Notes: generated by a model not told the origin, from the sequence alone. 64,000 bases of DNA from Kitasatospora sp. MAA19 (GCF_029894125.1 NZ_JARXYZ010000004.1:248001-312000), one strand, 5' to 3'. Positions 23,856 to 34,158 are shown, numbered from the stretch's first letter. Made by a program: numbers and translations.

Positions 23856-23895
23856 GCGGGCCCGGTCGACCAGTCCTCCGGTCGACCGGGCCCGC
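23856..23895. terminator. bidirectional terminator between hisN and katA
   Basis: A perfect 16-bp stem (GCGGGCCCGGTCGACC and complement) has an 8-base loop between the two convergent genes. Confidence 0.88.
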
Positions 23896-23917
23896 CGCTC
23901 AAAGGGGCGCCACCCGG

Positions 23918-25393
23918 CTACTGCTTGCGCAGCTCCCGGACGGCCACCTCCAGCCGCTGCCCGTAGTCGGCGTCGGCCTTGCGGAAGTTGTCGATCGCCC
24001 GCTCGACGATGTCCTCGCGGTCGGCCGAGACCTTGGCGATGAAGCCGGCCAGGTTGGCGATCAGCCGCTGCTTCTCGTCCTCCGAGAACAGCCGGTAGAG
24101 GTTGCCGGCCTGCACGAAGTCGTCGTCCTCGGCGTGCGAGGGCGCCTCGTGGTTGCCGGTGGCACCGGTGACCGGGGTGGCGGCCCACAGCGGGCGGCCG
24201 GTCTGCGCCGGGCCGCCGAAGCTGTTCGGCTCGTAGTTCTTCTGGCGGCCGTGGCGGCCGTCGTACAGGTGGCCGTCGCGGCTGTTGGTGCGCGCCTCGG
24301 TGGCGTGCGGGCGGTTCACCGGCAGGTGGTCGGCGTTGATGCCGACGCGGTAGCGGTGGGCGTCCGCGTACGCGAACAGGCGGCCCTGCAGCATCTTGTC
24401 CGGGGACGGGCCGATGCCGGGCACGAAGTGCGCCGGGGAGAAGATCGACTGCTCGACCTCGGCGAAGACGTTGTCGGGGTTGCGGTTGAGCTCCAGCCGG
24501 CCGATCTCGATCGGCGGGTAGTCGGCGTGCGGCCAGACCTTGGTGAGGTCGAAGGGGTTGAAGCGGTAGTTCGCCGCGTCGGCCGCCGGCATGATCTGCA
24601 CCTGCACGGTCCAGCTGGGGAACTCGCCGCGCTCGATCGACTCGCGCAGGTCGCGCTGGTGGCTGTCCGGGTCCTCGCCGGCCAGCCGGTTGGCCTCGGC
24701 CTGGGTCAGGTTCCGGATGCCCTGGTCGGTCTTGAAGTGGTACTTGACCCAGAAGTACTCGCCGGCCTCGTTCTGCCACTGGAAGGTGTGCGAGCCGTAG
24801 CCGTTGAGGTGGCGGTAGCTGGCCGGGATGCCGCGGTCGCCGAACAGCCAGGTCACCTGGTGGGTGGCCTCGGGCGACAGGCCCCAGAAGTCCCAGACGT
24901 TGTCCGCCTCCTGGGAGCCGGTGTACGGGTCCCGCTTCTGGGTGTGGATGAAGTCGGGGAACTTTACGGCGTCCTTGATGAAGAACACCGGGGTGTTGTT
25001 GCCGACGAGGTCGTAGTTGCCCTCCTCGGTGTAGAACTTCAGCGCGAAGCCGCGCGGGTCGCGCACCGCGTCGGCCGAGCCGAGGTTACCGGCCACGGTG
25101 GAGAACCGCAGGAACACCTCGGTCTGCTTGCCGACCTCGGACAGGAACGCGGCCCGGGTGAAGGGCGTCAGGTCGGCGGTCACCGTGAAGGTGCCGTACG
25201 CCGCCGCGCCGCGGGCGTGCACCACGCGCTCCGGGATCCGCTCGCGGTTGAAGTGCGCGAGCTTCTCGAACAGCTGCTGGTCCTGGATGAGCGCCGGGCC
25301 GCCGACACCCGCGGTCTCGGTGTTCTGGTTGTCGGCGACGGGGGCACCCGCCTCCGTGGTGAGGGTGGGGCGCAGCTCGTCCTGGGTCGTCAT
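23918..25393 (-). CDS. katA: monofunctional haem catalase
   Basis: The 491-residue small-subunit clade catalase breaks down hydrogen peroxide. Catalytic His is in [13 protein letters not shown] and Asn in [11 protein letters not shown]. The proximal haem Tyr is in [13 protein letters not shown]. Length fits the ~480-500-residue class. It is divergent from a Fur-family gene, with a shared control region holding an inverted repeat inside its promoter. Derepression by peroxide through that regulator is expected, as for catA/catR of S. coelicolor. Confidence 0.96.
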   Translation of the reverse strand: MTTQDELRPTLTTEAGAPVADNQNTETAGVGGPALIQDQQLFEKLAHFNRERIPERVVHARGAAAYGTFTVTADLTPFTRAAFLSEVGKQTEVFLRFSTVAGNLGSADAVRDPRGFALKFYTEEGNYDLVGNNTPVFFIKDAVKFPDFIHTQKRDPYTGSQEADNVWDFWGLSPEATHQVTWLFGDRGIPASYRHLNGYGSHTFQWQNEAGEYFWVKYHFKTDQGIRNLTQAEANRLAGEDPDSHQRDLRESIERGEFPSWTVQVQIMPAADAANYRFNPFDLTKVWPHADYPPIEIGRLELNRNPDNVFAEVEQSIFSPAHFVPGIGPSPDKMLQGRLFAYADAHRYRVGINADHLPVNRPHATEARTNSRDGHLYDGRHGRQKNYEPNSFGGPAQTGRPLWAATPVTGATGNHEAPSHAEDDDFVQAGNLYRLFSEDEKQRLIANLAGFIAKVSADREDIVERAIDNFRKADADYGQRLEVAVRELRKQ

Positions 25394-25429
25394 AAGAGGG
25401 CCTCCGCGTTATCCGGTCGTGACGACTCG

Positions 25430-25457
25430 ATCCTAACTTGGACTTTGTCCAAGTCAA
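25430..25457 (-). promoter_or_regulatory. katA promoter with Fur/CatR-type operator in the spacer
   Basis: On the minus strand TTGACT (25457-25452), 16 bases, and TAGGAT (25435-25430) form a promoter. A perfect 8+8-bp inverted repeat ACTTGGAC-AAA-GTCCAAGT (25436-25454) fills the spacer. A repressor bound there must block polymerase. The regulator gene starts at 25497 in the other direction, with TACCCT 6 bases before its ATG suggesting a leaderless mRNA. Confidence 0.8.
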
Positions 25458-25496
25458 TACTGGAACCAATCTCAGAGCGTGACTTACCCTGTTCCC

Positions 25497-25916
25497 ATGA
25501 GCGACCTGCTGGAACGACTTCGCGGACGCGGCTGGCGGCTGACCTCACAGCGCCGGGTCGTGGCCGAGGTCCTCGACGGCGACCACGTCCACCTGACCGC
25601 GGACGAGGTGCACGCCCGCGCGGTGGCCCGCCTGCCGGAGATCAGCCGCGCGACCGTCTACAACACCCTCGGTGAACTGGTCGGCCTCGGCGAGGTCCTG
25701 GAGGTCGCCACCGACGGCCGCGCCAAGCGCTACGACCCCAACGCCCACCGCGCCCACCAGCACCTGGTCTGCTCCGGCTGCGGCGCCATCCGCGACGTCC
25801 ACCCGCACGGCGACCCGCTCGCCGCCCTCCCCGCCGACGAGCGCTTCGGCTTCACCGTCACCGCGGCCGAGATCACCTACCGCGGCCTCTGCCCGGACTG
25901 TACGGGCCAGGCCTAG
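25497..25916 (+). CDS. Fur-family peroxide-type repressor (CatR/FurA-like)
   Basis: The 139-residue metalloregulator has a winged helix (LTSQRRVVAEVL, EISRATVYNTL). The His-rich sensing site is HRAHQHLVCSGC, and two CxxC zinc motifs are seen (CSGC and CPDC). Position next to catalase and the operator inside the katA promoter point to peroxide-responsive control by iron-catalysed His oxidation, as in PerR/CatR. ATG 25497 is preferred over GTG 25479 because of the -10 box directly upstream. Confidence 0.92.
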   Translation: MSDLLERLRGRGWRLTSQRRVVAEVLDGDHVHLTADEVHARAVARLPEISRATVYNTLGELVGLGEVLEVATDGRAKRYDPNAHRAHQHLVCSGCGAIRDVHPHGDPLAALPADERFGFTVTAAEITYRGLCPDCTGQA

Positions 25917-25928
25917 CAGCACGCAGCG

Positions 25929-27899
25929 CTACGCGCTCAGCTCCGCGTGCAGCGCGCCCAGCAGGCGCCCGGCCCGCTCCGCCACCTCGGCCGGCCCGTA
26001 GTCGGCCGCCCGGCGGCACCAGTTCTCGGCCTGCACCGGCTCGCCCCGGCGCAGCGCCAGCAGGGCCAGCCGCAGCGCCGCCCGCCCGTGCCCGGCGTCG
26101 GCGGCCCGGGTGTACCAGAGCATCGCCTGGGCCTCCCGGTCCTGCCGGGCCAGCAGCAGCCCCAGGTTGAAGGCGGCGCTGCGGCTGCCCGCCTCGGCCG
26201 CCCGCCGGTACCAGCTCTCGGCGATCTCCAGCGCGCCCCGCTCGGCCGCCCGCACGCCCATCCGCACCTGCGCCCGGCGGTGGCCGGCGTCGGCCGCGAC
26301 CGCGTACCAGTGCTCGGCCTCGGCGTCCGCGTCGCCGCGCCGGTCCAGCACCGAGGCCAGCCGGAACGCGCCCTCCGCCGACCCGCCGGCGGCCGCCTGC
26401 CGGTAGCGCTCCAGGGCGCCGGCCAGGTTGCCCCGCTGCTCCTGGGCGACGGCCAGCTGCAGCGCGGCCTCGCCGTGGCCCTCGGCGGCGGCGCGCGCGT
26501 ACCACTCCTGGGCCTGCCGCTGCTCGCCGCGCCCGGCGTGCAGCACGCCCAGGTTGAACGCGCCGTCCACGCTGCCGGCCTCGGCCGCCTTGGAGAACCA
26601 CGGTTCGGCGCCCGACTCGTCACCACGCTGCAGCAGCACCACGGCCAGCGCGTTGCAGGCCTCCCGGTGCCCGGCGTACGCGGCCCGGCGGTACCACTGC
26701 TCGGCCTGCTGGTCGCGGCCGGTGGCGACGCAGAGCAGGCCGAGGTTGAAGGCGCCGTTCTGGTCGCCCGCGTCCAGGGCGGTGCGGTACCAGCGCTCGG
26801 CCTCCTTGGCCTCGCCGCGCCCGGCGTGCAGGGCGCCCAGCGCGTTGGCGGCGTTGCCGTCGCCGGCCTCGGCGGCCTCCCGCCACCAGTCGGCGGCGGC
26901 GGCCAGGTCCCCGGAGTCGCGCAGCAGGAAGCCCAGCGCGCAGGCGGCACGCGGTTCGCCGTTCTGCGCGGACTGCCGGTACCAGCGGGCGGCCTCCTCC
27001 AGCAGCGGCTGGTCGGTGCCGGCGCGCTCCTCCAGCAGCACGCCCAGGCGCAGCGCGGCACGGGCGTGGCCGCGCGCGGCGGCGGTGCGGTACCAGGCCT
27101 CGGCGGTCTCCTTGTCCCCGGCGGCCTCGCGCATCCGGGCCAGCCGGTAGGCGGCCTCCCGGTGCCCGGCGTCGGCGGAGATCTTGAACCAGCGCTCGGC
27201 GCGCACGTCGCGCCGGTGCTCCATCAGGTCGCCCAGCGCGTAGGCGCCGAGCGGGTGGCCGTGGTCGGCGGCGAAGTGCAGCCAGTACTCGGCGGCCTCC
27301 TCCTCGCCCTGGTCGCGCAGTTGGAGCCCGAGCGCGTGCGCGGCGGGGGCGCTGCCGGCCACCGCGGCCTGGCGCCACCACTGGGCGGCCTCGCCCCGGT
27401 GGCCCTGCTGGTGCAGCAGCACGCCGAGGTTGTTGGCGGCGGCGCGCGTCCCGGCGGCCGCGGCGGCGCGCAGGTACGGTTCGGCGTCCTCCAGGTCGCC
27501 GCGGCGCAGCAGCAGGGTGCCGAGCCGGCAGGCGGCGTCCGGGTCGCCGTCGTCGGCGGCCTGGCGGTGGCGGGCCTCCAGCGCGGCGCTCTCGCGGGCG
27601 GCCAGCGCGGTCTCGAAGCTGGTGGTGTCCAGGCCGGCCGGGTCGAGGGCGGCGGCGTGCGGGCCGTCGGCGGCCTCGGTCCCGTACGGGCGGACGGCGT
27701 CGGCGAACTGACGGGTGGACACGTGGACCAGGCTGTCGGGGCCGTAGCCGGCGGCCGGGGGGCGCTCGGACAGGCCGCTGGTGCGCTGGGCGGGCAGGGC
27801 TCCGGGCCGGCTCTCGGGGCTCTCCGCCCAGGCGTCGGTGTCCGCCTCGGTGGCCGCCGCGGACTTGGTGCCTGACCCGTTCTTACCGATCAGCCTCAT
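25929..27899 (-). CDS. large Sel1/TPR-repeat protein
   Basis: The 656-residue protein has a ~110-residue low-complexity N-terminus and then about fifteen ~36-residue Sel1-like repeats to the end. Each holds the A-x-x-LG / A-E-x-WYRxAAxxGxxxA pattern (for example NLGLLCVATGRDQQAEQWYR and NLGVLHAGRGEQRQAQEWYA). Sel1 repeats form an alpha-solenoid for protein contacts, so a scaffold or signalling adaptor role is likely but the partner is unknown. No signal peptide is evident. ATG 27899 follows GGGAG by 5 bases. It converges on the Fur gene with a 12-base gap. Confidence 0.85.
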   Translation of the reverse strand: MRLIGKNGSGTKSAAATEADTDAWAESPESRPGALPAQRTSGLSERPPAAGYGPDSLVHVSTRQFADAVRPYGTEAADGPHAAALDPAGLDTTSFETALAARESAALEARHRQAADDGDPDAACRLGTLLLRRGDLEDAEPYLRAAAAAGTRAAANNLGVLLHQQGHRGEAAQWWRQAAVAGSAPAAHALGLQLRDQGEEEAAEYWLHFAADHGHPLGAYALGDLMEHRRDVRAERWFKISADAGHREAAYRLARMREAAGDKETAEAWYRTAAARGHARAALRLGVLLEERAGTDQPLLEEAARWYRQSAQNGEPRAACALGFLLRDSGDLAAAADWWREAAEAGDGNAANALGALHAGRGEAKEAERWYRTALDAGDQNGAFNLGLLCVATGRDQQAEQWYRRAAYAGHREACNALAVVLLQRGDESGAEPWFSKAAEAGSVDGAFNLGVLHAGRGEQRQAQEWYARAAAEGHGEAALQLAVAQEQRGNLAGALERYRQAAAGGSAEGAFRLASVLDRRGDADAEAEHWYAVAADAGHRRAQVRMGVRAAERGALEIAESWYRRAAEAGSRSAAFNLGLLLARQDREAQAMLWYTRAADAGHGRAALRLALLALRRGEPVQAENWCRRAADYGPAEVAERAGRLLGALHAELSA

Positions 27900-28211
27900 G
27901 CCGACTCCCGCTCCCCCAGAGTGTCGCGGCATCGTGCCCCGGCCCGCGGCCGGGGGGACCCCCAGGGGAGGCGCCGGACCCGACGACCGGTCAGCGGCCG
28001 CGCACCGTCCCCCATGTGTCCCATCGTCGCATCACCCGCAACCCGCGTACACCTGCCCCGGCCGAATTCGGGCGGGGCCGACCCGAAGCCGACGAAATTG
28101 CTTCGGCGCTTTGTCGATTTCCCGACACTTGGGCCCCACAAACCCCGTGTCGTCGTCGTTGGCGACGGTCGATACTACCGGAGCGGTTCCCGCCGCTTCG
28201 GGGTGAAAACA
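27900..28211. other. gene-free region upstream of the Sel1-repeat gene
   Basis: About 310 bases without a credible gene: short open frames have no ribosome binding site or family motif. Composition is mixed, with an AT-richer stretch around 28085-28210. It should hold the promoter of the Sel1-repeat gene and the trailer of the tRNA transcript. I see no strong -10/-35 pair. Confidence 0.4.
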
Positions 28212-28247
28212 CCAGAGGCCCGGAGGAAGAATCCTCCGGGCCTCTGG
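28212..28247 (-). terminator. terminator behind tRNA-fMet
   Basis: A perfect 16-bp stem (CCAGAGGCCCGGAGGA and complement, loop AGAA) lies 8 bases beyond the tRNA 3' end. Confidence 0.88.
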
Positions 28248-28255
28248 CCACTGTG

Positions 28256-28329
28256 TAGCGGGGACAGGATTTGAACCTGCGACCTCTGGGTTATGAGCCC
28301 AGCGAGCTACCGAGCTGCTCCACCCCGCG
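28256..28329 (-). tRNA. initiator tRNA-fMet (CAT)
   Basis: The minus strand folds as a 74-base tRNA without encoded CCA. It starts CGCGGGGTGGAGCAGC, so position 1 is C and is not paired with T72, the initiator hallmark. The anticodon stem has three G-C pairs flanking CTCATAA (GGG/CCC), again diagnostic of the initiator. The T-loop GGTTCAAATCC is normal. Confidence 0.96.
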
Positions 28330-28393
28330 TCGGTAGTTAAACCATAGCACGGGCGCGGGGTGGAACAGGAATCGGTTGTCGCAGCTCAGCGGG

Positions 28394-31363
28394 CTACGGG
28401 TGCGGGCTCTGCGATCCGGTCGGGGTCGCGCCCGCGCTCGGGGCGGCCGCCGGGGCACCGCCGCGGGCCGCGTCGGCCGCCTTCAGCGCGTCGCCGAGCG
28501 CCTTCTGGGCGTTGCCGTAGGCCACCCAGTCGCCGTTCTTGAACGCGGTCTGGCTGTCGTTGTACGCCTTCTCCGCGTCCCCGAGCGCCTTCTGCAGTTC
28601 GGGCGAGATCGTCCCGCCCGGCGCCGGCGTGGTCGGGGACGTGGGCGTCGTCGGGCTGGTCGGCGCCGTCGGGGTGTTTGGTGTGGAGGGCGCGGTCGGC
28701 GTGGTCGGCGGGGCCGCCCCGGCGAACACCTTCTTCAACGCGTCCTCCAGGGTGTTCTCGAACGCCACGTTGTCGTTCCCGTACACCGCCAGGACCTTCT
28801 GCAGCGTCGGGTACTTGGCGCCGCGTCCGCGCACGTACACCGGCTCGACGTTGAGCAGCCCGCCGCCGACCGGCAGGGTCAGCAGGTTGCCGTACTCCAG
28901 CTCGGCGTCACCGCCGCTCTTCAGCGCGTAGATCTGCGAGGCCACCTCCTGCCGGGAGTTGAACTGCGACTGCACCAGGTTGGGCCCGAGCGTCTTGCTG
29001 TCGCCCGGGATCTTGAGGATCCGGATCTTCCCGTAGTCCGGCCCCGGGTCGGCGTCGACCGCCATGAAGGCCGCCAGGTTGTCCCGGCCGTTGGGCACGA
29101 AGGTCGTGGTCAGCGAGAAGCTCGCCGAGGTGACCGCCGGGTCCGGCATCCGGACCGTCAGGTAGTACGGCGGCTGGACCTGCTTGGTGTCGCTGGTCGG
29201 GTCCACCGGGATCTGCCAGATGTCGCTGCCGTTGAAGAAGGAGTTGGAGTCGGTCACGTGGTACTGGCCGAGCAGGTCGCGCTGCACCTTGAACATGTCC
29301 TGCGGGTAGCGCAGGTGCGGCAGCAGCGCCGCCGGGATGTCCGCCTTCGGCTCGACGGTGCCCGGGAACGCCTTCATCCAGGTCCGCAGCACCGGGTCCT
29401 GGTCGTCCCACTGGTAGAGCTTCACCTCGCCGGTGTAGGCGTCCACCGTGGCCTTGACCGAGTTGCGGATGTAGTTGACCTGGTTGGCGACGGTCAGCAG
29501 CTCACCGCGCTGGTTGGTCAGCGAGTCCTTGGTCGCGGTGCCCAGCGTCGTCTTCGACGAGAACGGGTAGCCGTCCGAGGTGGTGTAGCCGTCCAGCACC
29601 CAGACCACCCGGCCGTCCTGCACCACCGGGTACGGGTCGGCGTCGATCGACAGCCACGGGGCGACCTTCTCCACCCGCTCCTTCGGCGTCCGGTTGTAGA
29701 TCACCTTCGCGCCGTCGGTGATCGCCCCCGCGTACAGGATCTGCGGCTCGGCGAAGCGCACCGCGTACGCGGCCCGGGTGATCGGGTTGTCCAGCGAGAC
29801 CCCGCTGTTGCCGGTGTACTGGTACTGCTTGTTCTCGCCGGTCTCGGTGGTGTAGTCGATCTCCTGGTTCGAGCCGCCGACGATCGAGTACGAGGTCGTC
29901 TTCTCGCCGTAGTAGATCCGCTGCTCGTAGTCGCCCAGCGCGCCGGTGGCCGGCAGACCGGACTCGGTGAACACCGGCTGGCCCTTGTCGTTGACCTGGT
30001 TGCCCTTGGCCACGACCGCACCGTAGCCGTGGGTGTACTTGAAGTGGTCGTTGATCCAGTTGCGCTGCACGCCGTTGAGGTCCAGCTCGCGCAGGCCGAT
30101 CACGGTGTCCTGCTTGTCGGTGCCGGAGCCGTAGCGGTCCACGTCCAGGGTGTTCGGGAAGGCGTAGTAGCTGCGCTGCTGCTCGATCGACTGGAAGGTC
30201 GGCGAGACGATGTTCGGGTCCAGCAGGCGGATGTCGGCGATGGTCTGCGCGTCCGGCTTGAGCGCGTCGGCCGTCGTCGCCGCCTGCGGGCTGTACTGGG
30301 TGGTCTGCGCGTCGGCGATCCCGTACGCCTGCCGCGTCGCGTCGATGTTCTTCTGGATGTACGGCGTCTCCTTGGCCTGCTCGTTCGGCTTGACCTGGAA
30401 CTGCTGCACGATCGCCGGGTACAGCCCGCCGATCAGCACCGCCGACAGCACCATCAGGCCCAGCCCGATCAGGGCCGGCGCCCAGGTGCGGCGCACCGGG
30501 GTCAGGAAGAACAGCACCGCGCAGATGATCGCGACGAAGAACAGGATCGTCTTGGCCGGCAGGAACGCGTTGGCGTCCACGTACCGCAGGCCGGTCCAGC
30601 CGGAAACCCCCTTGTACGAGCCGGTCTTCACCGCCAGCGCGTACCGGTCCAGCCAGTACGCGACGGCCTTCAGCAGCACGAACACGCCCAGCAGCACCGC
30701 CAGGTGCCCCTGCGCGCCCACGCTCGCCCGCCGGCCCGGGCCCTGCAGCCGCAGCCCCCCGTACAGGTAGTGCACCAGCGCCGAGGTCAGCAGCGAGACG
30801 ATCACCGCGCTGAACGCGAAGCCCAGCAGGAACTCGTAGAACGGCAGGTCGAAGGCGTAGAACGAGACGTCCATGCCGAACTGGGCGTCCTTCTCGCCGA
30901 AGGACGTCGCGTTCGTCCACATCAGCCAGGTCCGCCACTGGCCCGACGCCGCGGCGCCCGCCACCAGGCCGATCACCAGCGAGACGCCGATCAGCGCCCA
31001 GCGCTTGAACGGCGCCAGGCCCGACCGGTAGCGGTCCAGGCTCTGCTGCTCGACCGACATCGCCGACAGCGGCGGCCGCAGCCGGTGCGCCAGCCAGATG
31101 TTGAAGCCGACGATCACCGCCATCAGCAGGCCGAACACCGCGAACAGGCCGATCTTCGTCCACAGTTGGGTGGTGAAGACCGACGAGTAGCGGACGGATC
31201 TGAACCAGAGCCAGTCCGTCCAGAACCCGGCGAACATGACGAACAGCAGGAACAGCACCGCGAGCACGCCCAGGGTCAGCAGGGCCACCCGCGCCCGCCG
31301 GGAGGGCGGGCCTACCCTGCGCCGGAAACCCGGCCCTGAGCGTTCCGGCATCTGGAATACCAC
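28394..31363 (-). CDS. UPF0182 family large membrane protein
   Basis: The 989-residue protein has seven or so membrane helices in the first ~320 residues (for example [19 protein letters not shown]), then a long extracytoplasmic domain. A Pro/Thr-rich linker ([20 protein letters not shown]) leads to a C-terminal helical segment. [17 protein letters not shown] is a family signature. UPF0182 proteins are conserved in actinobacteria without a known function. GTG 31363 is supported by GAGGTG 6 bases upstream; ATG 31351 is the alternative. It is divergent from the PPA1309 gene. Confidence 0.9.
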   Translation of the reverse strand: MVFQMPERSGPGFRRRVGPPSRRARVALLTLGVLAVLFLLFVMFAGFWTDWLWFRSVRYSSVFTTQLWTKIGLFAVFGLLMAVIVGFNIWLAHRLRPPLSAMSVEQQSLDRYRSGLAPFKRWALIGVSLVIGLVAGAAASGQWRTWLMWTNATSFGEKDAQFGMDVSFYAFDLPFYEFLLGFAFSAVIVSLLTSALVHYLYGGLRLQGPGRRASVGAQGHLAVLLGVFVLLKAVAYWLDRYALAVKTGSYKGVSGWTGLRYVDANAFLPAKTILFFVAIICAVLFFLTPVRRTWAPALIGLGLMVLSAVLIGGLYPAIVQQFQVKPNEQAKETPYIQKNIDATRQAYGIADAQTTQYSPQAATTADALKPDAQTIADIRLLDPNIVSPTFQSIEQQRSYYAFPNTLDVDRYGSGTDKQDTVIGLRELDLNGVQRNWINDHFKYTHGYGAVVAKGNQVNDKGQPVFTESGLPATGALGDYEQRIYYGEKTTSYSIVGGSNQEIDYTTETGENKQYQYTGNSGVSLDNPITRAAYAVRFAEPQILYAGAITDGAKVIYNRTPKERVEKVAPWLSIDADPYPVVQDGRVVWVLDGYTTSDGYPFSSKTTLGTATKDSLTNQRGELLTVANQVNYIRNSVKATVDAYTGEVKLYQWDDQDPVLRTWMKAFPGTVEPKADIPAALLPHLRYPQDMFKVQRDLLGQYHVTDSNSFFNGSDIWQIPVDPTSDTKQVQPPYYLTVRMPDPAVTSASFSLTTTFVPNGRDNLAAFMAVDADPGPDYGKIRILKIPGDSKTLGPNLVQSQFNSRQEVASQIYALKSGGDAELEYGNLLTLPVGGGLLNVEPVYVRGRGAKYPTLQKVLAVYGNDNVAFENTLEDALKKVFAGAAPPTTPTAPSTPNTPTAPTSPTTPTSPTTPAPGGTISPELQKALGDAEKAYNDSQTAFKNGDWVAYGNAQKALGDALKAADAARGGAPAAAPSAGATPTGSQSPHP

Positions 31364-31541
31364 GGTGGCACCTCAGCTGTGTCGTCTGGAGTCGGTTGGT
31401 CTTCAGGGAAACTTAACCAGGCTTTGGCCGAGTTCCCACCGTTAGCAGACGGTTACTACACCGTTCCCCGCTCCGGCCGTTCCCCGCCTCTCGGACGGCG
31501 CCCGGCGCCCGCGCCCCCGCCCGACGTGTGAGGATTGGGGC

Positions 31542-32123
31542 ATGTCCGACGCGCCCAATGCACTCAACTCCCCCGGCTCCCCCGACGACGTCTCCAAGCT
31601 CCCCGCCGCCACCCCGCTCACCCGGGCCGCGCTGGAGATCGACGAGTACGCCGCCACGCTCGGCTGGGACCTCCCGGCCCGGCTGTTCGCCCTGGTGGAC
31701 AGCTCCGCCCTGCGCAAGGCCGACCCGAAGATCGCCGCCCAGCTCGGCCTCGGCGACGACGACACGGCCGGCCTCACCCCGGTCGAGCAGGACGAACTGC
31801 CGGCCGGCATGGAGCTGGACAAGTTCCTCGGCACCATCGCCTGGCCCGACGCGGTGGCCGGCTGCGCCCTCGTCGTCGAGCGGATGATGCTGCCGCCCGG
31901 CGCCGAGCAGTCCCGCCCGCGCAACGCCAGCGACGCCCAGCTCGCCGAGTGGGTGGCCAACCACCCCAAGCGCGAGGAGGTGCGGATCACCGCCGCCGTA
32001 CTGCGCGACGGCAAGCGGGAGATCGCGCTGCGGCTGCGCTCCAAGGACACCGCCCGCGAGGTGCTGACCGGCCCGGACCTGGTGCCCGGGCTGACCAAGG
32101 CGCTGCTCGCGACCTTCTCGTAG
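31542..32123 (+). CDS. PPA1309 family protein
   Basis: The 193-residue soluble actinobacterial protein has no known activity. The signature LTRAALEIDEYAATLGWD, PARLFALVDS and a C-terminal VRITAAVLRDGKREIALRLR block are typical. ATG 31542 follows GAGGAT. It converges on the PDZ-protease gene with a 18-base gap. This pairing next to UPF0182 is, from recall, conserved in Streptomyces. Confidence 0.85.
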   Translation: MSDAPNALNSPGSPDDVSKLPAATPLTRAALEIDEYAATLGWDLPARLFALVDSSALRKADPKIAAQLGLGDDDTAGLTPVEQDELPAGMELDKFLGTIAWPDAVAGCALVVERMMLPPGAEQSRPRNASDAQLAEWVANHPKREEVRITAAVLRDGKREIALRLRSKDTAREVLTGPDLVPGLTKALLATFS

Positions 32124-32141
32124 CCGCGCCCCCGCGGGGCG

Positions 32142-33257
32142 CTACTTCGCGGCGCAGGACGGCAGCGCGGAGGTCTGCCCGGAGCGGATCTGCTCCAGCG
32201 ACTTCAGCGCGCCGTCCAGCGTGTCCGTCTTGATCAGGGTCAGCCCGGACGGGATGCTCTTGGTCGCCTCGGCGCAGTTCGAGGACGGGGTGAAGAAGTA
32301 CTCGGCGCCGGCGTCCCGGGCGGCGATCAGCTTCATCGATATGCCGCCGATCGGGCCGACCTTGCCGTCGTCGTCGATGGTGCCGGTGCCCGCCACGAAC
32401 TTGCCGCCGGTGATGTCGCCGCCCGGGGTGAGCTTGTCGATGATGCCGAGCGAGAACATCAGCCCGGCACTCGGCCCGCCGACGTCCTGCAGGCCGATGT
32501 CGATCTGGAACGGGTAGGTGTGCCGGATCGCGGTGCCGATGCCGACCACCGCGAGCTCCGCCCGCTCGGCCGGCGCCTTCGGGTCCAGGTCCTTGGCCCG
32601 CACGGTGGGGACGGTGACGTCGGTCCTGCTCCCCGGGTTCGCGCCGCCGTTGCCGGAGGCGTCCTTGACCCGCGGCACCACGGTGAAGACCGCGGACTCG
32701 CCCGGCTTGTGCTTGGTGACCGCGGCCACCACCTGCTCGACCGTGCTGACCGGCGCGCCGTCGACCGCCACGATCTGGTCGCCCGCGTGCAGCCGGCCCT
32801 CGGCCGGGGCCCCGGCCGTGACCGACTTGACGATCAGCTCATTGCCCACCGGGACGCCCAGCTGGTTGAGCGCGGCGGTGCGGGCGCTGTCCTCGGAGGA
32901 GGCGAACTCCTCGGCGTTCTGCTTCTTGGCGTCGGCGTCCGTCTGCCCCTTCGGGTAGACGTTGCCGTGCGGCACGACCAGCACGTCGTCGCGCAGCCAG
33001 CCGACCACCGCGTTGACCAGGCTGGGCTCGTACTTGGCCCCGGTGACCTGGACGGTGGTCATGTTGAGGTGCCCGGTGGTCGGGTACGACTCGCGCCCGG
33101 TGATGGTGATCACCGGCTTGCCGCCCTGGTTGCCGAGCGTGTTGTACGTCGGCCCCGGGCTCATCTCCGTGTACGGCACCTTCATCAGCACCGAGACGCA
33201 GAGCAGCGCTATGAGCAGCAGGGTGGCAGCGAGCATCGTCGCGGAGCGGCGTGGCAT
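32142..33257 (-). CDS. membrane-anchored PDZ / Lon-type (S16) serine protease
   Basis: The 371-residue YlbL-like protease has one N-terminal membrane helix (AATLLLIALLCVSVL), a PDZ domain at about 130-215 (RLHAGDQIVAVDGAPVSTVEQV) and a C-terminal Lon proteolytic domain. The catalytic Ser is in DVGGPSAGLMF and the Lys in IGGISMKLIAAR, giving the S16 Ser-Lys dyad. There is no ATPase domain. The active site should face outward. Related proteins act in envelope protein quality control. Confidence 0.92.
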   Translation of the reverse strand: MPRRSATMLAATLLLIALLCVSVLMKVPYTEMSPGPTYNTLGNQGGKPVITITGRESYPTTGHLNMTTVQVTGAKYEPSLVNAVVGWLRDDVLVVPHGNVYPKGQTDADAKKQNAEEFASSEDSARTAALNQLGVPVGNELIVKSVTAGAPAEGRLHAGDQIVAVDGAPVSTVEQVVAAVTKHKPGESAVFTVVPRVKDASGNGGANPGSRTDVTVPTVRAKDLDPKAPAERAELAVVGIGTAIRHTYPFQIDIGLQDVGGPSAGLMFSLGIIDKLTPGGDITGGKFVAGTGTIDDDGKVGPIGGISMKLIAARDAGAEYFFTPSSNCAEATKSIPSGLTLIKTDTLDGALKSLEQIRSGQTSALPSCAAK

Positions 33258-33299
33258 GCCTCGACAGTACGGGACGCCGGTGAGCGAGCGCCCCCCGGG

Positions 33300-33491
33300 C
33301 TACCGGCCGGAACCGTCCCCCTGGGCGCCGCTCCCGGCGGTGGTGCGTTCCATCGCGGCCATGAACCGCCGGTGCTCGGCGAGTGAGGCCGGGTCCCCCG
33401 TGGCTCTCGGGGCCCGCTGGGCCCAGCCCGCCCACAGCGCGGCGAGCAGGACGGCGACAACCGGAATGATCAACCAGGCGAGCGCACCCAT
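33300..33491 (-). CDS. small single-pass membrane protein
   Basis: The 63-residue protein has one N-terminal membrane helix (AWLIIPVVAVLLAALWAGW) and a short polar tail (SLAEHRRFMAAMERT). It lies 42 bases upstream of the PDZ-protease gene on the same strand and may be a partner or substrate. Similar small proteins are found at this place in Streptomyces, as far as I recall. Function unknown. Confidence 0.75.
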   Translation of the reverse strand: MGALAWLIIPVVAVLLAALWAGWAQRAPRATGDPASLAEHRRFMAAMERTTAGSGAQGDGSGR

Positions 33492-33717
33492 ATCAGTACT
33501 CCCAGCTCGTCGTGTCTACGAGCAGATTAACCACTCCGGCGGACAACGCGGGCAGCGCCGTCCGGGTTACGGGAGGGCCGATCGGCTCACCGCCAGGGAG
33601 TATTCGGAGCACCGGCCCGGACCCGTTCGAGTGAGAGCCCGGCGCGCCTGGCATGATCGCAGCACTACGTGTGCACATGGCGACTCTCCGCATGCGGACC
33701 GCCGGCCGGAGGCCGGG

Positions 33718-34158
33718 TCAGCAGCTGCCGGCGCCGACCCACTCCTCCTCGCCGTCGGTGAAGACCTGGTGCTTCCAGATCGGCACCTCGTGCTTGAGGT
33801 CGTCGATCAGCCGGCGGGCGGCCGCGAAGGCCTCGCCCCGGTGGGCGCAGGACACGGCGACGATCACCGCCTTGTCGGTGATCTCCAGCCGGCCGATCCG
33901 GTGCACCGCGGCCAGCGCCTTCACCGGGAAGTCCGCGACGACCTTCTCGGCGATCCGGCGCATCTCCTGCTCGGCGGTGGGGTGGCAGCTGTACTCCAGC
34001 GCGGTGACCGACTTGCCGCCGTCGTGGTCACGGACCGTCCCGACGAAGACGGTCGTACCGCCGGCCGCGTCGTCGCCCACCGCCTCGTACACCTCGTCCA
34101 GCGAGAGCGGGGTGTCGCGGATGGCGAGCAGGCGGATGGGGTCGTGATTCTCGGACAT
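33718..34158 (-). CDS. moaE: molybdopterin synthase catalytic subunit MoaE
   Basis: The 146-residue protein converts precursor Z to molybdopterin with sulfur from MoaD. TTVFVGTVRDHDGG, LEYSCHPTAEQEM, HRIGRLEITDKAVIVAVSCAHRGEAF and VPIWKHQVF are the family blocks, including the active-site Lys. ATG 34158 gives the normal length; frames further upstream add residues without homology. MoaD and other moa genes are not here, so it is an isolated copy. Confidence 0.92.
   Translation of the reverse strand: MSENHDPIRLLAIRDTPLSLDEVYEAVGDDAAGGTTVFVGTVRDHDGGKSVTALEYSCHPTAEQEMRRIAEKVVADFPVKALAAVHRIGRLEITDKAVIVAVSCAHRGEAFAAARRLIDDLKHEVPIWKHQVFTDGEEEWVGAGSC

Noticed and set aside
28256..28329. Elongator tRNA-Met or tRNA-Ile2
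   Set aside because: The unpaired C1, the GGG/CCC anticodon stem and the overall sequence are those of the initiator tRNA.
28376..31339. Nearly 1000-codon open frame antisense to the UPF0182 gene, and similar long antisense frames over katA (22518-24779) and adnB (59564-62854)
   Set aside because: These come from high GC3 codon use on the true strand; their products are Arg/Gly/Val-rich without domains, and the sense proteins have clear families.
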